A stretch of 64,000 nucleotides of DNA. Source: Plazaster borealis (taxonomy: Eukaryota > Echinodermata > Asteroidea > Forcipulatida > Labidiasteridae). Location: the NCBI GenBank assembly GCA_021014325.1, contig CM037459.1, positions 1,364,001 through 1,428,000 on the forward strand, written 5' to 3'. Positions 34,168-47,800 of this stretch are shown piece by piece. The notes beneath the pieces are model-generated. The model searched no databases. It saw only the letters and a program-made list of their open reading frames with translations, and was not told the DNA's origin. How positions within the stretch are numbered: position 1 is the first letter of the stretch; each line of letters begins with the position of its first letter. The position numbers and the translations under genes are program-made.

Positions 34168-34524
34168 ATGTCTGTCCATGCGAAATCTCATCGAAATTCG
34201 TCAAAAAATAGGTGTTTTGCTCATTGTTCTAGTGTTTCCGAAGATATCAAACCTTTTACGAGCAAACGGTGGAACACATTTGTAAGCAGTGTGAATATTT
34301 GGAAAGATTTAGAGGGGTATCAGGCAGATATAGAGAGAGCGTTTTTAGACGAAGTTGAAGTTGGACCTGATGCAGTGGTCGATACTGCTGTACTAGTAGG
34401 CTTACCAGTACAAGAATTTGGTGGATATCACCCGACGTGCTATCGCTATTTCACAGATTCATTAAAGCAAGAGAGGGGGAAATTAAACATAGAGAAACAA
34501 CAAACAGATGCTGCATCATGTTAG
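34168..34524 (+). CDS. 118-aa protein with C-x3-C and H-x3-C motifs, unknown role
   Basis: ATG at 34168 gives 118 codons to TAG. The sequence has CFAHC near residues 16-20, a middle segment KPFTSKRWNTFVSSVNIWK, an acidic stretch, and GGYHPTCYRYF near residues 86-96, a C/C...H/C arrangement that could bind zinc. I recall similar N-terminal modules in large uncharacterised protein families of invertebrates, many in repetitive or mobile genes, but cannot name a family. No following exon was found. It may be the first exon of a longer gene or an isolated copy. An in-frame earlier start at 34105 is possible but less likely. Confidence 0.5.
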   Translation: MSVHAKSHRNSSKNRCFAHCSSVSEDIKPFTSKRWNTFVSSVNIWKDLEGYQADIERAFLDEVEVGPDAVVDTAVLVGLPVQEFGGYHPTCYRYFTDSLKQERGKLNIEKQQTDAASC

Positions 34525-34604
34525 ACTTCAGCCCACTAATACGGGAGGAGGGATCCCCTATGACACGGCCCACATTACGTTGCATTACAACACACTTTCG
34601 TATA

Positions 34605-35187
34605 AATACTGGTAGGGGCCTACAGCACAAAGGAAGAGTCCTACTATGGGTGCGTTCGATTAGCTTCCCCGGGTCGACCCCAGTGTGTTCATCCCGGTGA
34701 GCCCCTGCCATGAGCTAATCGAACGCCAACTTCCCCCAGCATTCACACCAATGCATCTTTGGACAGCCGACCCGGAACTAATTTCATGTTGTGCATTACG
34801 TCCGTGGATTCACGAAAAGATCGTAACATAATTATTCTCAAAACATTAAATTGTTGTACAAGCCTAGGTTGATACACACGTTCTCGTCCTCGAATATAAA
34901 AATACTTAATGCTCACAAAGTCGCTGTTTTGAGGGTGAAAATGTGTGTCAAACTTACTGAAAGTGTCCCGCTGAATTACAATAAAAATGGTGGCCATTGA
35001 GAAAGTTTTTCGTCGTGACGTCATGCACCTCGTTAGACCCCAAGTGAACCACTCCATATTAAGCAGGGCACTTGGGGCTGACCCGAGAATGACGTCAAAG
35101 CTTTTCGAACGCAACGGGGGGAGATCTGGGTCGTCCCGGGGAAGCTAATCGAACGCACCCCTAGGACTACATGTAATTCATACTTTT
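34605..35187 (+). repeat. Truncated extra copy of the exon-1 upstream region
   Basis: GTAGGGGCCTACAGCA and AAGAGTCCTAC (34612-34643) and GGACTACATGTAATTCA (35164-35180) match the leader before exon 1 of copies A and C. A MITE splits it (34647-35160). It shows a further, partial duplication between copies B and C. Confidence 0.6.
34647..35160. mobile_element. 514-bp MITE with GGGTGCGTTCGATTAGCTTC ends
   Basis: Inverted ends of about 30 bp: GGGTGCGTTCGATTAGCTTC then CCCGGG on the left, complement on the right. CTA on each side (34644-34646 and 35161-35163) may be a 3-bp target duplication. Frames inside are not genes. Confidence 0.75.
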
Positions 35188-35370
35188 GAACTTACCACCT
35201 CGGTTACAAGTCCCTATCTGACTGCGTGAGTTTTCCCTGGAGTATTTCTCTGGGGTTTTCCGTCCCACATCTAAAACTGAAATTTCCTTATTTGTCTTCT
35301 CTCAATGGGGTTCTTGGCTAGCATAGTGATTTAGTTCGCTTTTCTGGAATCCTTGGCTTCACAATAAGAA
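35188..35370 (+). repeat. SINE-like fragment upstream of copy C
   Basis: Paralogue of 14991-15180, with the same TCTGGGGTTTTCC motif; part of the duplicated segment. Confidence 0.5.
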
Positions 35371-35552
35371 TTCGAAAATGAAAAGAAGAAAAAAATGAAA
35401 TGAAATGGTGCAAATCCACGAGTGAAATAAATTGCACAATGGGCTACCGGACTAATTGTGAAATTCTATAGACGTCGGCGGTCAGAGGTTTAGCGAAGTG
35501 GAGCAACTCCTTGACCTGAAGCTAATGACAGCCGTACGTACGTGCAAAACGC

Positions 35553-35735
35553 ATGAACTATTACTACAGTAGGGGCCTACAGCAAATAATAAGAGTCCTA
35601 CATAGGATTGCATGCAGTTCAAACGCACACATCGAGCTCATTCGCGCTGCATCCCGCTATCCAGAGAGAGCAATAAGTGGTAGACATTTGCTTGAGTCAA
35701 GATGGGAACATCAAGGAGCCCGTGGCGTTGGATGA
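35553..35735 (+). other. Upstream ORF overlapping the copy C start
   Basis: 60 codons, same length and position as 15352-15534, sharing MNYYYS, SNAHIELIRAASRYP and SGRHL. It overlaps the transporter start in another frame. It may only reflect recent duplication. Confidence 0.3.
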
Positions 35736-35888
35736 TATTACTCTCAAGATTTGGTGTTTGTCTCATTGGTTTTGGCTTGTACAAGTCTATGAGTGTGTTT
35801 ATACCCGTATTGGTGGAGGATTTTAATATCAGTACTTCTTCAGCGGGTCTTCTAAGCGGCATTCCGTACAACATTAGTGTAATAGCAG
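35702..35888 (+). CDS. Copy C exon 1
   Basis: 187 nt from ATG after GAGTCAAG to GCAG before GTTAGTG. The linkage to exon 2 over 26 kb is inferred from copy A's order. Confidence 0.75.
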
Positions 35889-38800
35889 GTTAGTGTTTAA
35901 GTCTATGGAAGAGGGGACGTTATGTTATTTCACAACAATCTTACTCAAAAGAGTATAAATTGTAAACTCTATGAGATTTACATTTTCTAAAATAGACAAC
36001 TCGTCCTGAGTCAGTTTTACCACGCGAATTGACAAAAATACCAAAAATGCCGACTCGTCACTTGGAGATACTATTTTGTGAGATGAGAAAAGAGAATTAA
36101 CCGGCAATTACCGAACATTCAGTTCACCATGAAAACAGAGACATCCGATTCATACCTTTCCTTAATGTATTCATTTTCCAAGAGGGCTGATTGTTCTCTT
36201 GCACACTCCGTGTACAGAAAAAACCGACTCACACAGACTGCTATCTTAATGCTCGGTCATTTCACCTCCTCTTCTGTGAAAGCCCCAGTGAACCGCACCC
36301 TACTTCGAAGGGCACACATTATTTGTGACGATGAACTGGAGCACCTTAACACAATATATAATAATTTCAAACAATTTACAGCTTCGACTTTTATTTATTT
36401 CTTTATTTTATTTCCAGCAAAATAAACAGCAAATAAAACACTGCGATTGTGATGATCATTAATTAAATGATTAATTATGGTAGAGTTAATAAGCACAAAT
36501 AGAAAGTCAACACTCATCCCATTTATGCTAATTGGGAAAGAACACAAATCATCCCCATACTATAGAGCTGTTGTCGATCTCACACACAACAATGTATACA
36601 AACGGCCGTTGTAGCTCGTTGACGACCACCAATCCACCATGTGCATAGTTCATACATATCCATGTACAGGAAAAATTCCGGACCAATCATAAGCCACACA
36701 TAACGTAACTAATGAATTTGAATGAGCCTGGCTGTTGCTGAATGCTGATTTTGGCGGAAGTAACTTTGCGTTCGTGGTGTAGGAATTCCGTGGGCTTACG
36801 GAAGGGCACTTGTGGGGTCCTGACAACAAGTTAACAATGGACCCCGCAAGGCAATCTCAATGGGAACAATGAAGTTCTTTAGAAAAGGGAATAATAGAAC
36901 AACAACAGCAGGACACAACTAGACTTAAGATTTTGTTTTAGAACAAAAACAGGGTGTTCGGCATTTGGTCAATAAGTCATTCGTTTAAGTTTTGATATTA
37001 CTCTGGTTGTGGTGGAGTAATGTAAGAAGGGGTTGAAAATGTGAGAACGTGGTTTCGCTGATGACGCTAATATGATGTATCCAAATTAGCCTATTTGTTG
37101 TCGGATCATTATTTTTGAATATTTTGGATTTAAGCAACAGGTTTTTAGCAATTAATAGTTTCTTTTTAAAAACTTGTCACGAGAGAGCGCTGTTGAAATT
37201 ATTAAGTCATTTTTTTTTATAGATCTTATCTATGGATCAAGAGTAAATGATTTTTCAATGATTAAACTTCAACATCCGTATTGAACAGGAAGTCAAGGTC
37301 AAATGGGGTCAGGTTTTGATTAACTTGTGTTGAACTTTTCACTTCCTGTCCGATGATGTGTAGATTGTAAAAAACGAACATGTGGTTCATGAGTTATTAT
37401 TTTTTCCGTTACTAAACTTCAACTTCCGGTTTTAACCTGAAGACAAGGTCAAACGGGGTTACACTCCGTGTATCATCCATTAAGTTTTTAATACCTTTCT
37501 GATGATATGTTGATAACAAAAATCCAATGTCTGGTTCGGGAGGAATGATTTTTTTTTAATTGTAAACAAACCGTGATGACGCCATCATGACGTCACTTCA
37601 CATATCACAAGCCATGGTCGTTGTCTTACAGTACACCAAGTTTCAATTCAATGGGCTGTTTTATTTAGTAGACACACGGCTTCAAAATGTGCACCTTTAG
37701 GGCCTTTAGTGACACACGGTGACGTCATCATACTACTACTATTCAAATATAATATAAAATAATAGTATAATGATCATAATGTTTACTAGCTTTGAAGAGA
37801 TTCTCGTAAACTTTGCCACAGACATCTAGTAAAAATGTGCTTTGAACTTTTTTCATCCTGCTGCTAGAGGTCGCTTTTAAATTGTGTGATTTCACCGGTC
37901 CAATTTTTTTAAACCAGACACTTGCCGGATTACAACATCGTTAAAAACAACTCAAAAAAACATTGCCACTCTCTGCCACTTTCAATTTACTACGCACATC
38001 CGGTTTCGACCGGAAGTAGAGGTCATGTGAGGTCACACAAACAACAAAAAATAAAGACTTAAATGACCTTAGTATGATCCCACATAAAGCAACTGTCGGT
38101 CTCTTAAGTGTGATTTGTTACAGAATTTTACAGAGTATAAAAAAAATGTCTAAAAACCTTGTAGTTCGACACGTGATGACGTCATCATGACGTCATTATT
38201 CGCGTGCCGTCGTCATGCTAAGGTGCAAGTACATGCCAAGTTTCAAGTTTGTACAACTTAAACGTTTTGCGAAATCTGCAAGAGAAAGTTCAGAAGGAAG
38301 AAGAAGAAGTGGAAACTAGCAATATGATTTTTTTTGTACACAAAAACCAGGTGCTCGTGATTAGAAAGCATGTACAAATTTCGTAGTACAGTGGCTGTAG
38401 AATATTAAATTTGTTGGTTTTGAACTTCCGATCTCAGTCCATTGTCATTGGCAATTGCCCCACTTTCAAGATCGCGGAATACCACAGGGATCGGTTGTTG
38501 GCCCTTTAGCTTATACTCTTTACTCATGTGCACTAGAGAAGAAGTAATCGTCATGGGATATCCAATGATAATGTACGCTGATGACACCCAGTTTAATATT
38601 ATTCTCAAACAAGATGAGTGAAGTGGTTCAAATCGTATCTTAGAAATCATGAGCAATGTGGTTTTTTCAGGTAGCATCAAATGTTTCTAATACCAGTTGT
38701 GGATTCCCTCAAGGAACAACTCTAGGTCATCTCTTTTTATATCAATGGCATTATTAATTCCTCTCAAAAAGTTTAATAACATTATTCGCAGTTATTGCAC

Positions 38801-41800
38801 CATTTAACATTACTAAACCTTGATGGCCGTTTTCGAAACCACGGCTTTGGGCTTGGGCTTAGGCTCCGTCAGCTATATAGTAAACGTTGGTTTTCGTACG
38901 GGGTTTCATACAGGCTTTCAAACATAGTAACCAATGCAAAATGCTAAATATTCAAAAAATTCTCAAAACATATTTAAAGTCTCTCAGCCTCTTGAAAACC
39001 AATCAGATATATTTTCAGACCACTAAACTTCTGATTTCTTTTCAATTTTTGGTAGGTCAGCCGTTTGGAATTTTAGATAATTACTTTAAAAAACACCCCC
39101 GAATATGGTTTTTTTTTCCACAAACCGACTTGCCGCCAGCTTTCATGAGGCACTCCTCCAATTCCGAAGCTAAATAGGACCAGTTTTAAAGCCCAAATTT
39201 ATCAAATCTCCTCAAAAGTTGAAAACCCAGAACCCCAGGTTGTGATAGATTCTTATAATTACACAATCTATCAGTTGCAAGAGCCCCAAAACGTTGCTAT
39301 TCAAAAGATTTAGAGGGCCTACGAAATATGATAATCAGCTAGGCGCATGAATCTTGGCCTATTTAGTGTAGTGCACCCGTAGGAAACCCATAGCCGGTTC
39401 TATTTCTATGAGGAAACCCGAAGTGCGCCCTCAATATTTGTCTAACTTTGTAATTTGCGGGCGGAGCTAAGAACGTTTTAACGTGATTGGCTGGATTTGA
39501 GAGACTGGTGGAACGTCGAACGTACGCAGTCGATTGTGTGTGTATGGTGAAATGAAAAACATGCTCTGGCATCCATGCGGCAGCGCAGCAAGCACACTTG
39601 TCGCAAGTAAATCAGTGAGAGTCTTTTATCTTATTTGTATTCATATATTTAGGGCCATACGACTCAGTACATCCCTATAATTTGAGAAAAACACCAGTAG
39701 TAGTAGTCAGACTATGAAATGATAGGGTAGTGACGTAGTACTAGGGGTACACTATGTTTATTTCCATAGCATTGAAACAGAAAAATAGCAGTGTATTGGT
39801 TAACAAATTTTCAAGAAAAAAATGTTTAAGGTTTACTAGGTAATGTGTATAACATACTTTGACCATTAACTTTACTTCATGAAAGAATGTGTTTTAAGAT
39901 TCAAAGTATCAACCATTCACAGATCAACAAAATCAAAGAAGAGCGATTTGTTTTACTGATAATAGCTTCTTCTGAATTATTTAGCTTGGAATACTTGACT
40001 AAATTGCTTGCATCATGCATTGACAAAAACGGTCGTATTAAAGGTTCATCTTCTATACTAAAGAATCAATCAACCATTTTAAAACCATTGTCATTTGTAT
40101 GTGTGTGCGTCCTGGTGATACATTTTAACTAAGTAAAACTTCATTGATCGAAGCAACTTTCAGTTACGGAAAGCAATAATATGTACAAAAAGATGTTTTC
40201 ATTATAAGCCGTCTCTCTGAACTAACAGGGTTTTGTTTTATCACATAATAACAGTTTGTTGAGGTTTAACTGGAAGTTATTATTTGGTCTTTCTGAAAGC
40301 TTGAAACTCCCTTACGAAATGGTTGCTCTGTGATAGACTACCGTACTTTTAAAGTTTCCTCTTCAATAATGCATGCTGCATGTGGATGTTTCAATTCCAT
40401 GCTTGGGGGCGCTATTCACACTTGGCGGTGGTATTATCTGTGGTTGGGCAACTTGTAACGTCAATACCAACGTATAGTTTTGGTGCATTATCCGCTCTGC
40501 TGCACCTCATCGCTGTTTACTAAATTTCCAACGAAAGAGGGCGCTGTTAGGAAAACTCAATATCAGCGTTATGTGTAAATTGCGTTGTCATCAAAATGGT
40601 GGAAAACGTGCGGGTCAACAGGTGTGCTTTTTACATCCTTTTTTGACCAGATAGTAAGGTCAAAATATTGTTATTTCTGTGCAAAAGTTTGAGCAAACTT
40701 TTAACGACCTATCCAATGATGTGTAGATTGTAAAAATCTAATGAATGGTTCTTGAGTTATGATTTTTACAAATATTAAACTTTGATTTATTGTAATTCGA
40801 TGCCCGATGACGTCATCATTACGTCATTAAGTTTTTGTCATCTTGATCCATAGGTTCAACTATCTGTTGAGTTTCATTATTAAATTCAATCTCAATCTTG
40901 AGTTAATCCGTTGAAAAGCTCGAAGGTTGTTTTTTTGGAGGAAAACAACGAAGGCGAACTTCGACCTAGGCTAACGACCCGGAAGTTAAGGTCGTACGAT
41001 TTTGGCGTTAACTTTTCAAATGTTGCCCCAGTCTTGTTCTATCAGATGCCCAACTATGAACATCATAGCTTTCATATTCGTTGAGATACAGCAAAAGCAA
41101 ATGGTCATTTTCAACTTTAAAAACCTTGTAATTCGACATCCGATGACGTCATCATGACGTAATGACAACTGTGCCGTCTTAGTATTGAGGTTCAATTGTC
41201 TGATGAGTTTCAAGGTTCAATTCAGTTTCAATCTTGAGTTATGTTCCAGAGAAGAGTTCCGTGGAAGAAGGAGAAGAAACTAGAAATTCAGTTTTTGTGA
41301 CATCACAAAAACAGGGTGTTCGGTAGACATGTCGAAATTAGCATAGCTGGTGAAAAGTAAAAATAAAATTTGGTAAACATGTCTTTGTATGAAATATTGT
41401 TATACGAGTTAATTGTGATTTTAAATATTTGCATTTTTGAAACAGAAACCTTGATCAAGCCTAAATTGAAAACTGATGACGTCATGATAACGTTATTGCG
41501 TATTTCTTATCCATACATTGAGATTTATATGTTTGTGGTAAGTGTTTAACTTTTTGAACTTGCAACAGGTTTTTAGCAAAACGGATTATTTTTTAATAAC
41601 TTGTCACGAGAGGGCGTGGTTGAAGATAATTACGTCAATACTCTTTTAATTGGAAGGCCAAGCGTCAAACTCTTTTCATACAGAGAGAGCATGCCAAAAT
41701 CCCAGTGAGATTATATGAACTTTTGAATTATGAAATTTCAACTTCCGGTTTCAATCGGAAGTAAAGGTAAGAGGAAATCCCTTTTTGTATGTAACTTGTA

Positions 41801-44800
41801 CAATACATCAAGAGCTTTTATATGGTGCAAATATTTTGTATGAAGCAGAAATAATTCTCCAGATATGGATTTTTTTTAATATTAAACGTTAATTAAATGT
41901 TGTGACGTCATCGATGACGTCATCATCCCCGAAAATGTGGGTGTCATCTACACACTAAGATCTAAGTACATGGTAAATTTCAAGACTGCAACCTTCTTAG
42001 TTAATGAGATATGAAATTTTGAATTATGAATTTTGAACTTCCGTTTTGAACCGGTAGTAAGTTAAAATATTGTACGGGTTTTGAAAAGAATTTGTCATAC
42101 TTTTAACGACCTATCCGATGATGTGTAGATTGTCAAAATCCGAATTATAGTTTTTGAGTTATGATTTTTACAAATATTAAACTTTGATTTTTTGTAATTT
42201 AATGCCCGATGATGTGTTGTCTTGATACTGAGGTTCAACTATCTGTTGAGTTTCAATATTCAATTCAATCTCAATCTTGAGTTATTCCGTAGATAAGCTC
42301 GAAAGTTGTTTTTTGACGAAAAAAAACCGAAGGCGAACTTCGACCCAGGGGCATGACCTTGAAAAAAAGGTCATACGATTTTGACATTAACTTTTCAAAT
42401 GTTGCCCCAGTCTTGGTCTATCAGATGCCCAAGTATGAACATCATAGCTTTTGTATTCAATGAGATACAGCAAATAGCAAATGGTCATTTTTCACTTTTA
42501 AAAACCTTGTAATTTGACACCTGATGACGTAATTATGACGTCATGGCAACTGTGTTGTCTTCATATTGAGGTTCAATTGTTTGATGAGTTTCAAGGTTCA
42601 ATTCAGTTTCAATGTTGAGTTACGCTGTAGAGAAGAGTTCTAGGGAAGAAGAAGATGGAGAAGAAAAAAAACCTAGACTTTCAGTTTTTGTCATGTGACA
42701 AAAACAAGGTGTTCGTGGGAGTGATTGAATGAATAGGTCACAGCATTATACCTAATCAATCAAATGCCTGGTCCAAGAGTTATGAATTGTTCAAAAAATT
42801 AAACATCAACTGCCGGTTTGGACCAGAAGTCAAGGTCAAATAGGGGTTACATTTTGTGTAGCGCGTGTTTAGTTTATGAAGACGTTTAGATGATGTATGG
42901 ATTGTAAACCTCCAACGATTTGTTGAAACATTAACTTTCACTTTCCGGTTTGAACCGGAAGTCAAGGTCAAATGAGGTCACACTTTTTGTAGCGTTTTTT
43001 AAGTGATTTCTGATGACGTATAGATGATAAAAATCCAATGCGTGGTTCAGGAGTTCTGATTTTTTCAAATATTAAATTTCAACTTCCGGTTTGAACCGGA
43101 AGTCAAGGTCAATTGGGGTCACATTCTGTATATCGTTTGTAATGTTGTTACATACTTGTCCAATGATGTATTGATTTTAAAAATCCATTGTGTGGTTCAG
43201 GAATTATGAATGTTGAAACATATAATTTCAACTTCCGCTTTGAACCGGAAGTCAAGGTCAAACGGGGTCAAATTAGTGTATCGTATGTTAGTTTTTATAA
43301 AGACCTTTTAGATGATGTATAGATTGTAAAAATCCAATTTGTGGTTCAGGAGTTACGAATTGTTCAAGTATTAGATGGATTATCTATATGCCGGGTGCGC
43401 AATATACAGCAATGCTAAATGTATTCCTACATGTAGTTCATGTAAACTGAACTACACGTACCACTAACTGTATCAGTACACGTGTTATTACACTATCTCG
43501 CGTTATCAAAGTGGGTCAACACAAACGTGCGCTTTAATGCCGGTGGTTATAAGACAAGATGGAAATTTCAAAATGTTGTTATTTCTGTGCAAAAGTTTGA
43601 GCAGGCTCAACGTTCTACAACCTGATGCAAAAATTATGCTGAAGTGATAAGTAGTTTTTGAACCGGAAGTCAAGGTCAAATGGGGTCACTTTCTGTGTAG
43701 CGTTTGTTGAACTTTTAACGAACTTTCCGATGATGTATAGATTGTAAAAATCCAACAAGTCGTTCATGAGTTATGATTTTTTTGCAAATATTAAACTTTG
43801 ATTTAATGTTATTCAATACCTGATGACGTCATCATGACATCATCACGTTTTTGTTGTTTTGATATTAAGGTTCAATTGTCTTATGAAAAACAAAGAGGTG
43901 TTCGTGCTTGTATTGCACGAACACCTAATGCAGAAGATAAAAACAAAACCAAAAAACACACAAAGAGGTGTTCGTGCACATATTGTACGAACACCTAAAA
44001 CCCCCCAAAAAACAATATCAAGAGGTGTTCGTGCACATATTGCACGAACCCCTAAAAAGAGAAAACAAAAGGTCTACATAGGGAAATTCTAAAGACTGGT
44101 GTGTTCTACAAGGAAATGTGTATACAAAGTCTATTGGAAAAGGTAAAGTGCATCAAGGACAAAGGAAAGTACAGAAGAATGCTCCAAAGGGGTGCACTTT
44201 TGAGAATGTAAGTGTGTGAGCTTACGGGAGTGCCCTTGTGGGGTCTTAAAATGGAATAATGGACCCACACGGGAATTCTTTGTTTATCTTGGACCCCCAA
44301 GTAAATTCTTTGGAAAAGGGAATACTAGAACAACAATAGCAGGACCCCTCAAACCGAATCCGTAAGGTTGAGTGTGTGGGTTGGCTTAAGGAAGGGCCCT
44401 TGTGGGGTCCTGACAACAATAGAACAATGAACCCCACATGGCAATCCCAATAGGAACAATGGACCCCATAAGGACCTCAACTTTCGGTTCAAACCGGAAG
44501 TTGAAATTTATAAAATTCATATGTCAAGAACGACTTATCATTTTTTCATGATTTTTGCATCATGTTATATATCTGTGATTCTTCTTAAATTGTTGCACAG
44601 AGATGACAACATTTTGACCTTTACATCTGGTCAAAAGCAGACGTTAAAGTGCATTTATGTGTTGACCCACATAGATAACGCACGATAGTGTATCAACACA
44701 AGTACACGTTCATTGTACATAAACATCGTACACATAGTACATGTATGAATACATTTCACATCAGTGTTACATTGTATATTGACCACCCAAAGATAATCCA

Positions 44801-47800
44801 TCTAATATTTGAAAAATTCACAACTCCTGAACCACACATTGGAGTTTTACAATCCATAAGTCATCTGAAAGGTCTTTAAAATCAAAACAAAACGCTACAC
44901 AAAGTGTGACGTGATGCGATCAAGCAAAATGAGTGGTGTGTCGACCCAGGTAATTTTTCATTTTGTTAAACATTTGAAAAAAGCATAATCTATGCTTTAA
45001 TACTGTTAACACCCCATGTTGATGCCACCTTTGGTTCAAAAGTTGTGAAAGTAGAGACACCAAGAGATGCGAGAGAATGAAACTGAGAAAAGGGGGTTTA
45101 AAGTCGAGTTGGTTTTTAAAACTACATCGGCACATTTATCAGGAAGGAAGTTGCCAATATAAAATAAGATATTTGTTGGCATTTAATTACAAAAACATTA
45201 TTTTTGAAAATTTCACCCCTGTTGGCCTGTTTTGGCTTGTTTTTCCAAACTCATATTTCCGACAAACGACTCATTTAGCTTGATCGCATCACCAATTTGA
45301 CCTTGATATTTAAAAAAAAATCATAACTCATAAATCATAAATCATTAGCTGTTCCGACGTAGTGGTCGGAACAGCTATTGAAATCGTCAAGATTTTTATT
45401 TGTTTTTATTATTAGCTGTTCTGACCTACTGTCGGAACAGCTATTGTTTTCGTCGAGATTTTTATTATTGTTATTATTATTATTAGCTGTTCCGACCTAC
45501 TGTCGGAACAGCTATTGTTTTCGTCGAGATTTTTTATTATTTTTATTATTATTATTAGCTGTTCCGACCTACTGTCGGAACAGCTATTGTTTTCGTCGAG
45601 ATTTTTATTATTTTTAGCTGTTCCGACCTACAGTCGGAACAGGTTTTGTTTTCGTCGAGATTTTTATTGTTTTTATTATTATTCTTTCTATCTGCCTAAA
45701 TCCCCATAGCATTTGAACACGATTTTGTTTATTCCTAATAACATTTTTAGTGAATATGAAAGACTTAAATCCTATATCATATTGAAGCTTAGGCCATGAA
45801 GTTGTTGTAAAATCTAATTAGCTTCAATTAATTAATTAGTTTACTAAGTTATAATGACATGAATATTTAATTAGCCAATCTTATTACCGCCATATCTCAA
45901 AAATATACCCCGATAGTCAAACTTTTTCAGTTTTAGACTTCTGGGATAATGTAGATGAAATTGCCGGCCTAAAATGCAGAACGACGTCATCATGACGAAA
46001 TTTATCGGACGTTTTCACCCGTGTTCAAACACATGGGGATTGTGAAAACAAATCCGACTTCTAGAAACATAATTTTTCAATTAAGCTCAAATTTAACGTC
46101 CTAGAGTACACAAATGTTTCTTAAAACAAGAAAAGATTTTATTGACGGTCAGTTTAAAAGGATCAAAACTTATTAAAACATAGTCAGTCGAGAAAAAACC
46201 CAAATTCTCAGGCAAATTTAACGCCATGGGTACTAATGCCTAGAATTTAATTTGTGTTTATATACGAAAAGTGTCAATTTTTAAACGATTGAGGGCGCTA
46301 TACGAGTTTAACGGTGTAGTTTTTTGCTTTTTGCAACTCGCGATCAAGTCCTAAACCCTTTATGACCCGTGTTCAATTGCGTTTTTTGTAGAATATACAT
46401 AGAGTCATCATCCCTGACGCCGACTGACACAAGTCTACGTTCGCTCACTCGAGAATAATACTATTTTGTCTCTCTCCAGCGCAGCGTCTTCTGACCGCTC
46501 AAATCAGATCGTTATTCGGGTTTCAGTGCAGCGTGGACGTGAAAAATAGACCGCCGTGTTCTGAGACGATGTGCCGGCGTGGTAGAATTGTTTGCGCTTG
46601 GGTCCCGTTCGCCGGAAAACGATGTTTTAGGTTTCTTATGCAAAGGCATTACTTCAGAAAACTGCCGTGTAGCAAAAAACTTACTGGTGGTTGCAATAAA
46701 TCAATAAAAGGAATTGATTGAGGAAAGGGCTAGGTGTAGAAAAGAGAAATGAGCTTTTCCATGGCTAAACGGTCAGTGCTGGATTTGGGGTGTGAAGAGC
46801 AAAAATTACAATACACTTATCTCATATATGAATGTACTGTTTTAGCCAAAACAAGAATACCATTTCAGGGTAGAAAAATTGTTACATTTACGATTTTAAT
46901 ACAACAGCATTTAGCTTTACATGCATTTACAGTTATTTTTTAGTAAACCCGTAACCGTTTCTGAAACGGTCAGTTACATGTGTAAAGCCCAGTTCATACT
47001 TCCTGCGAATGCTAATGCGAAGTGAATATTGACGTCACAAATTCGCAACAAATAATTCGCAAGAGTTGAGCCAAGCTCGACTTTTGCGAATATTCGCAGC
47101 GAAAACAGACTTGTGACGTCAAATTCATGTCAAATTCGCTTCGCATTCGAATTCGCATTCGCAGGAAGTATGAACCGGGCTTAACCGTTCGCATTTATTA
47201 TAGTCCAATTTTCGCAACACTTTTTGAGGTTGATTTTTTAACAAATTTTGCGACACTTTTTGAGGTTGATTTGTTAACATTATTTTATCCGAACTGTAAT
47301 AACGCAGATGTTTAACCGGTTGATCGGATGGTTAAACGTGTGACCGTAGGCTTACAAAGCCTGAGAATTTACAGTTGTTTTTCTAATTGTTTAACCGTAT
47401 CTTAAATGGTTGGTAACACGCGTTTCATTAACAAAAAACCCATTAACACAACCACTCAAACGATAAAAAACATTGGGTCTTCACTGCAACATTTTGAATT
47501 TGCGCAATCACCCGGCCTGCAAAATAAACGATTATGTGCAATCGATTTGTTGTGCAACGCCCTCTAGCGTTCAATGTTTCTTGCAACTAATGCCGCATGC
47601 AAAGTAATGAAATAACAAAGACTTAAGCCTGTAAATTGGAAACGATAAGGGTGTGTGTGGCATGGGATCGTTTGCTGTGCAAATCGTTATCGCAATTATT
47701 ATGGTCAGCATTTCACAGCACTTTTCAAGTGAATTTTTCAACATTTATCCGAACCATACAATTGTGAACGTTTAACCGTTAGATCTGTCACTTAAACCGT

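Larger units (their letters stand above)
36919..44053 (-). mobile_element. Helentron family 1 compound in copy C intron 1
   Basis: Read on the - strand, three 5' hairpins (43896-44053) lead into units with 3' ends (CTAG, hairpin, CGAACACC complement) at 42673, 41280, about 38314 and 36919. After 42673 and 41280 the next body starts with its TTCTTCTCC tract but no 5' hairpin, i.e. head-to-tail units. The 36919 end abuts TTGTG on the - strand. The insertion interrupts the CTTGTGGGGTCC repeat, which resumes at about 44210. Reverse-transcriptase fragments and an old MITE (38.4-39.4 kb) and unassigned sequence (39.4-40.6 kb) are embedded. Confidence 0.7.

Noticed and set aside
45378..45709. Leucine/serine-rich repetitive proteins (AVPTYCRNSYCFRRDF)
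   Set aside because: They are translations of the five tandem 5' hairpins of Helentron family 2.
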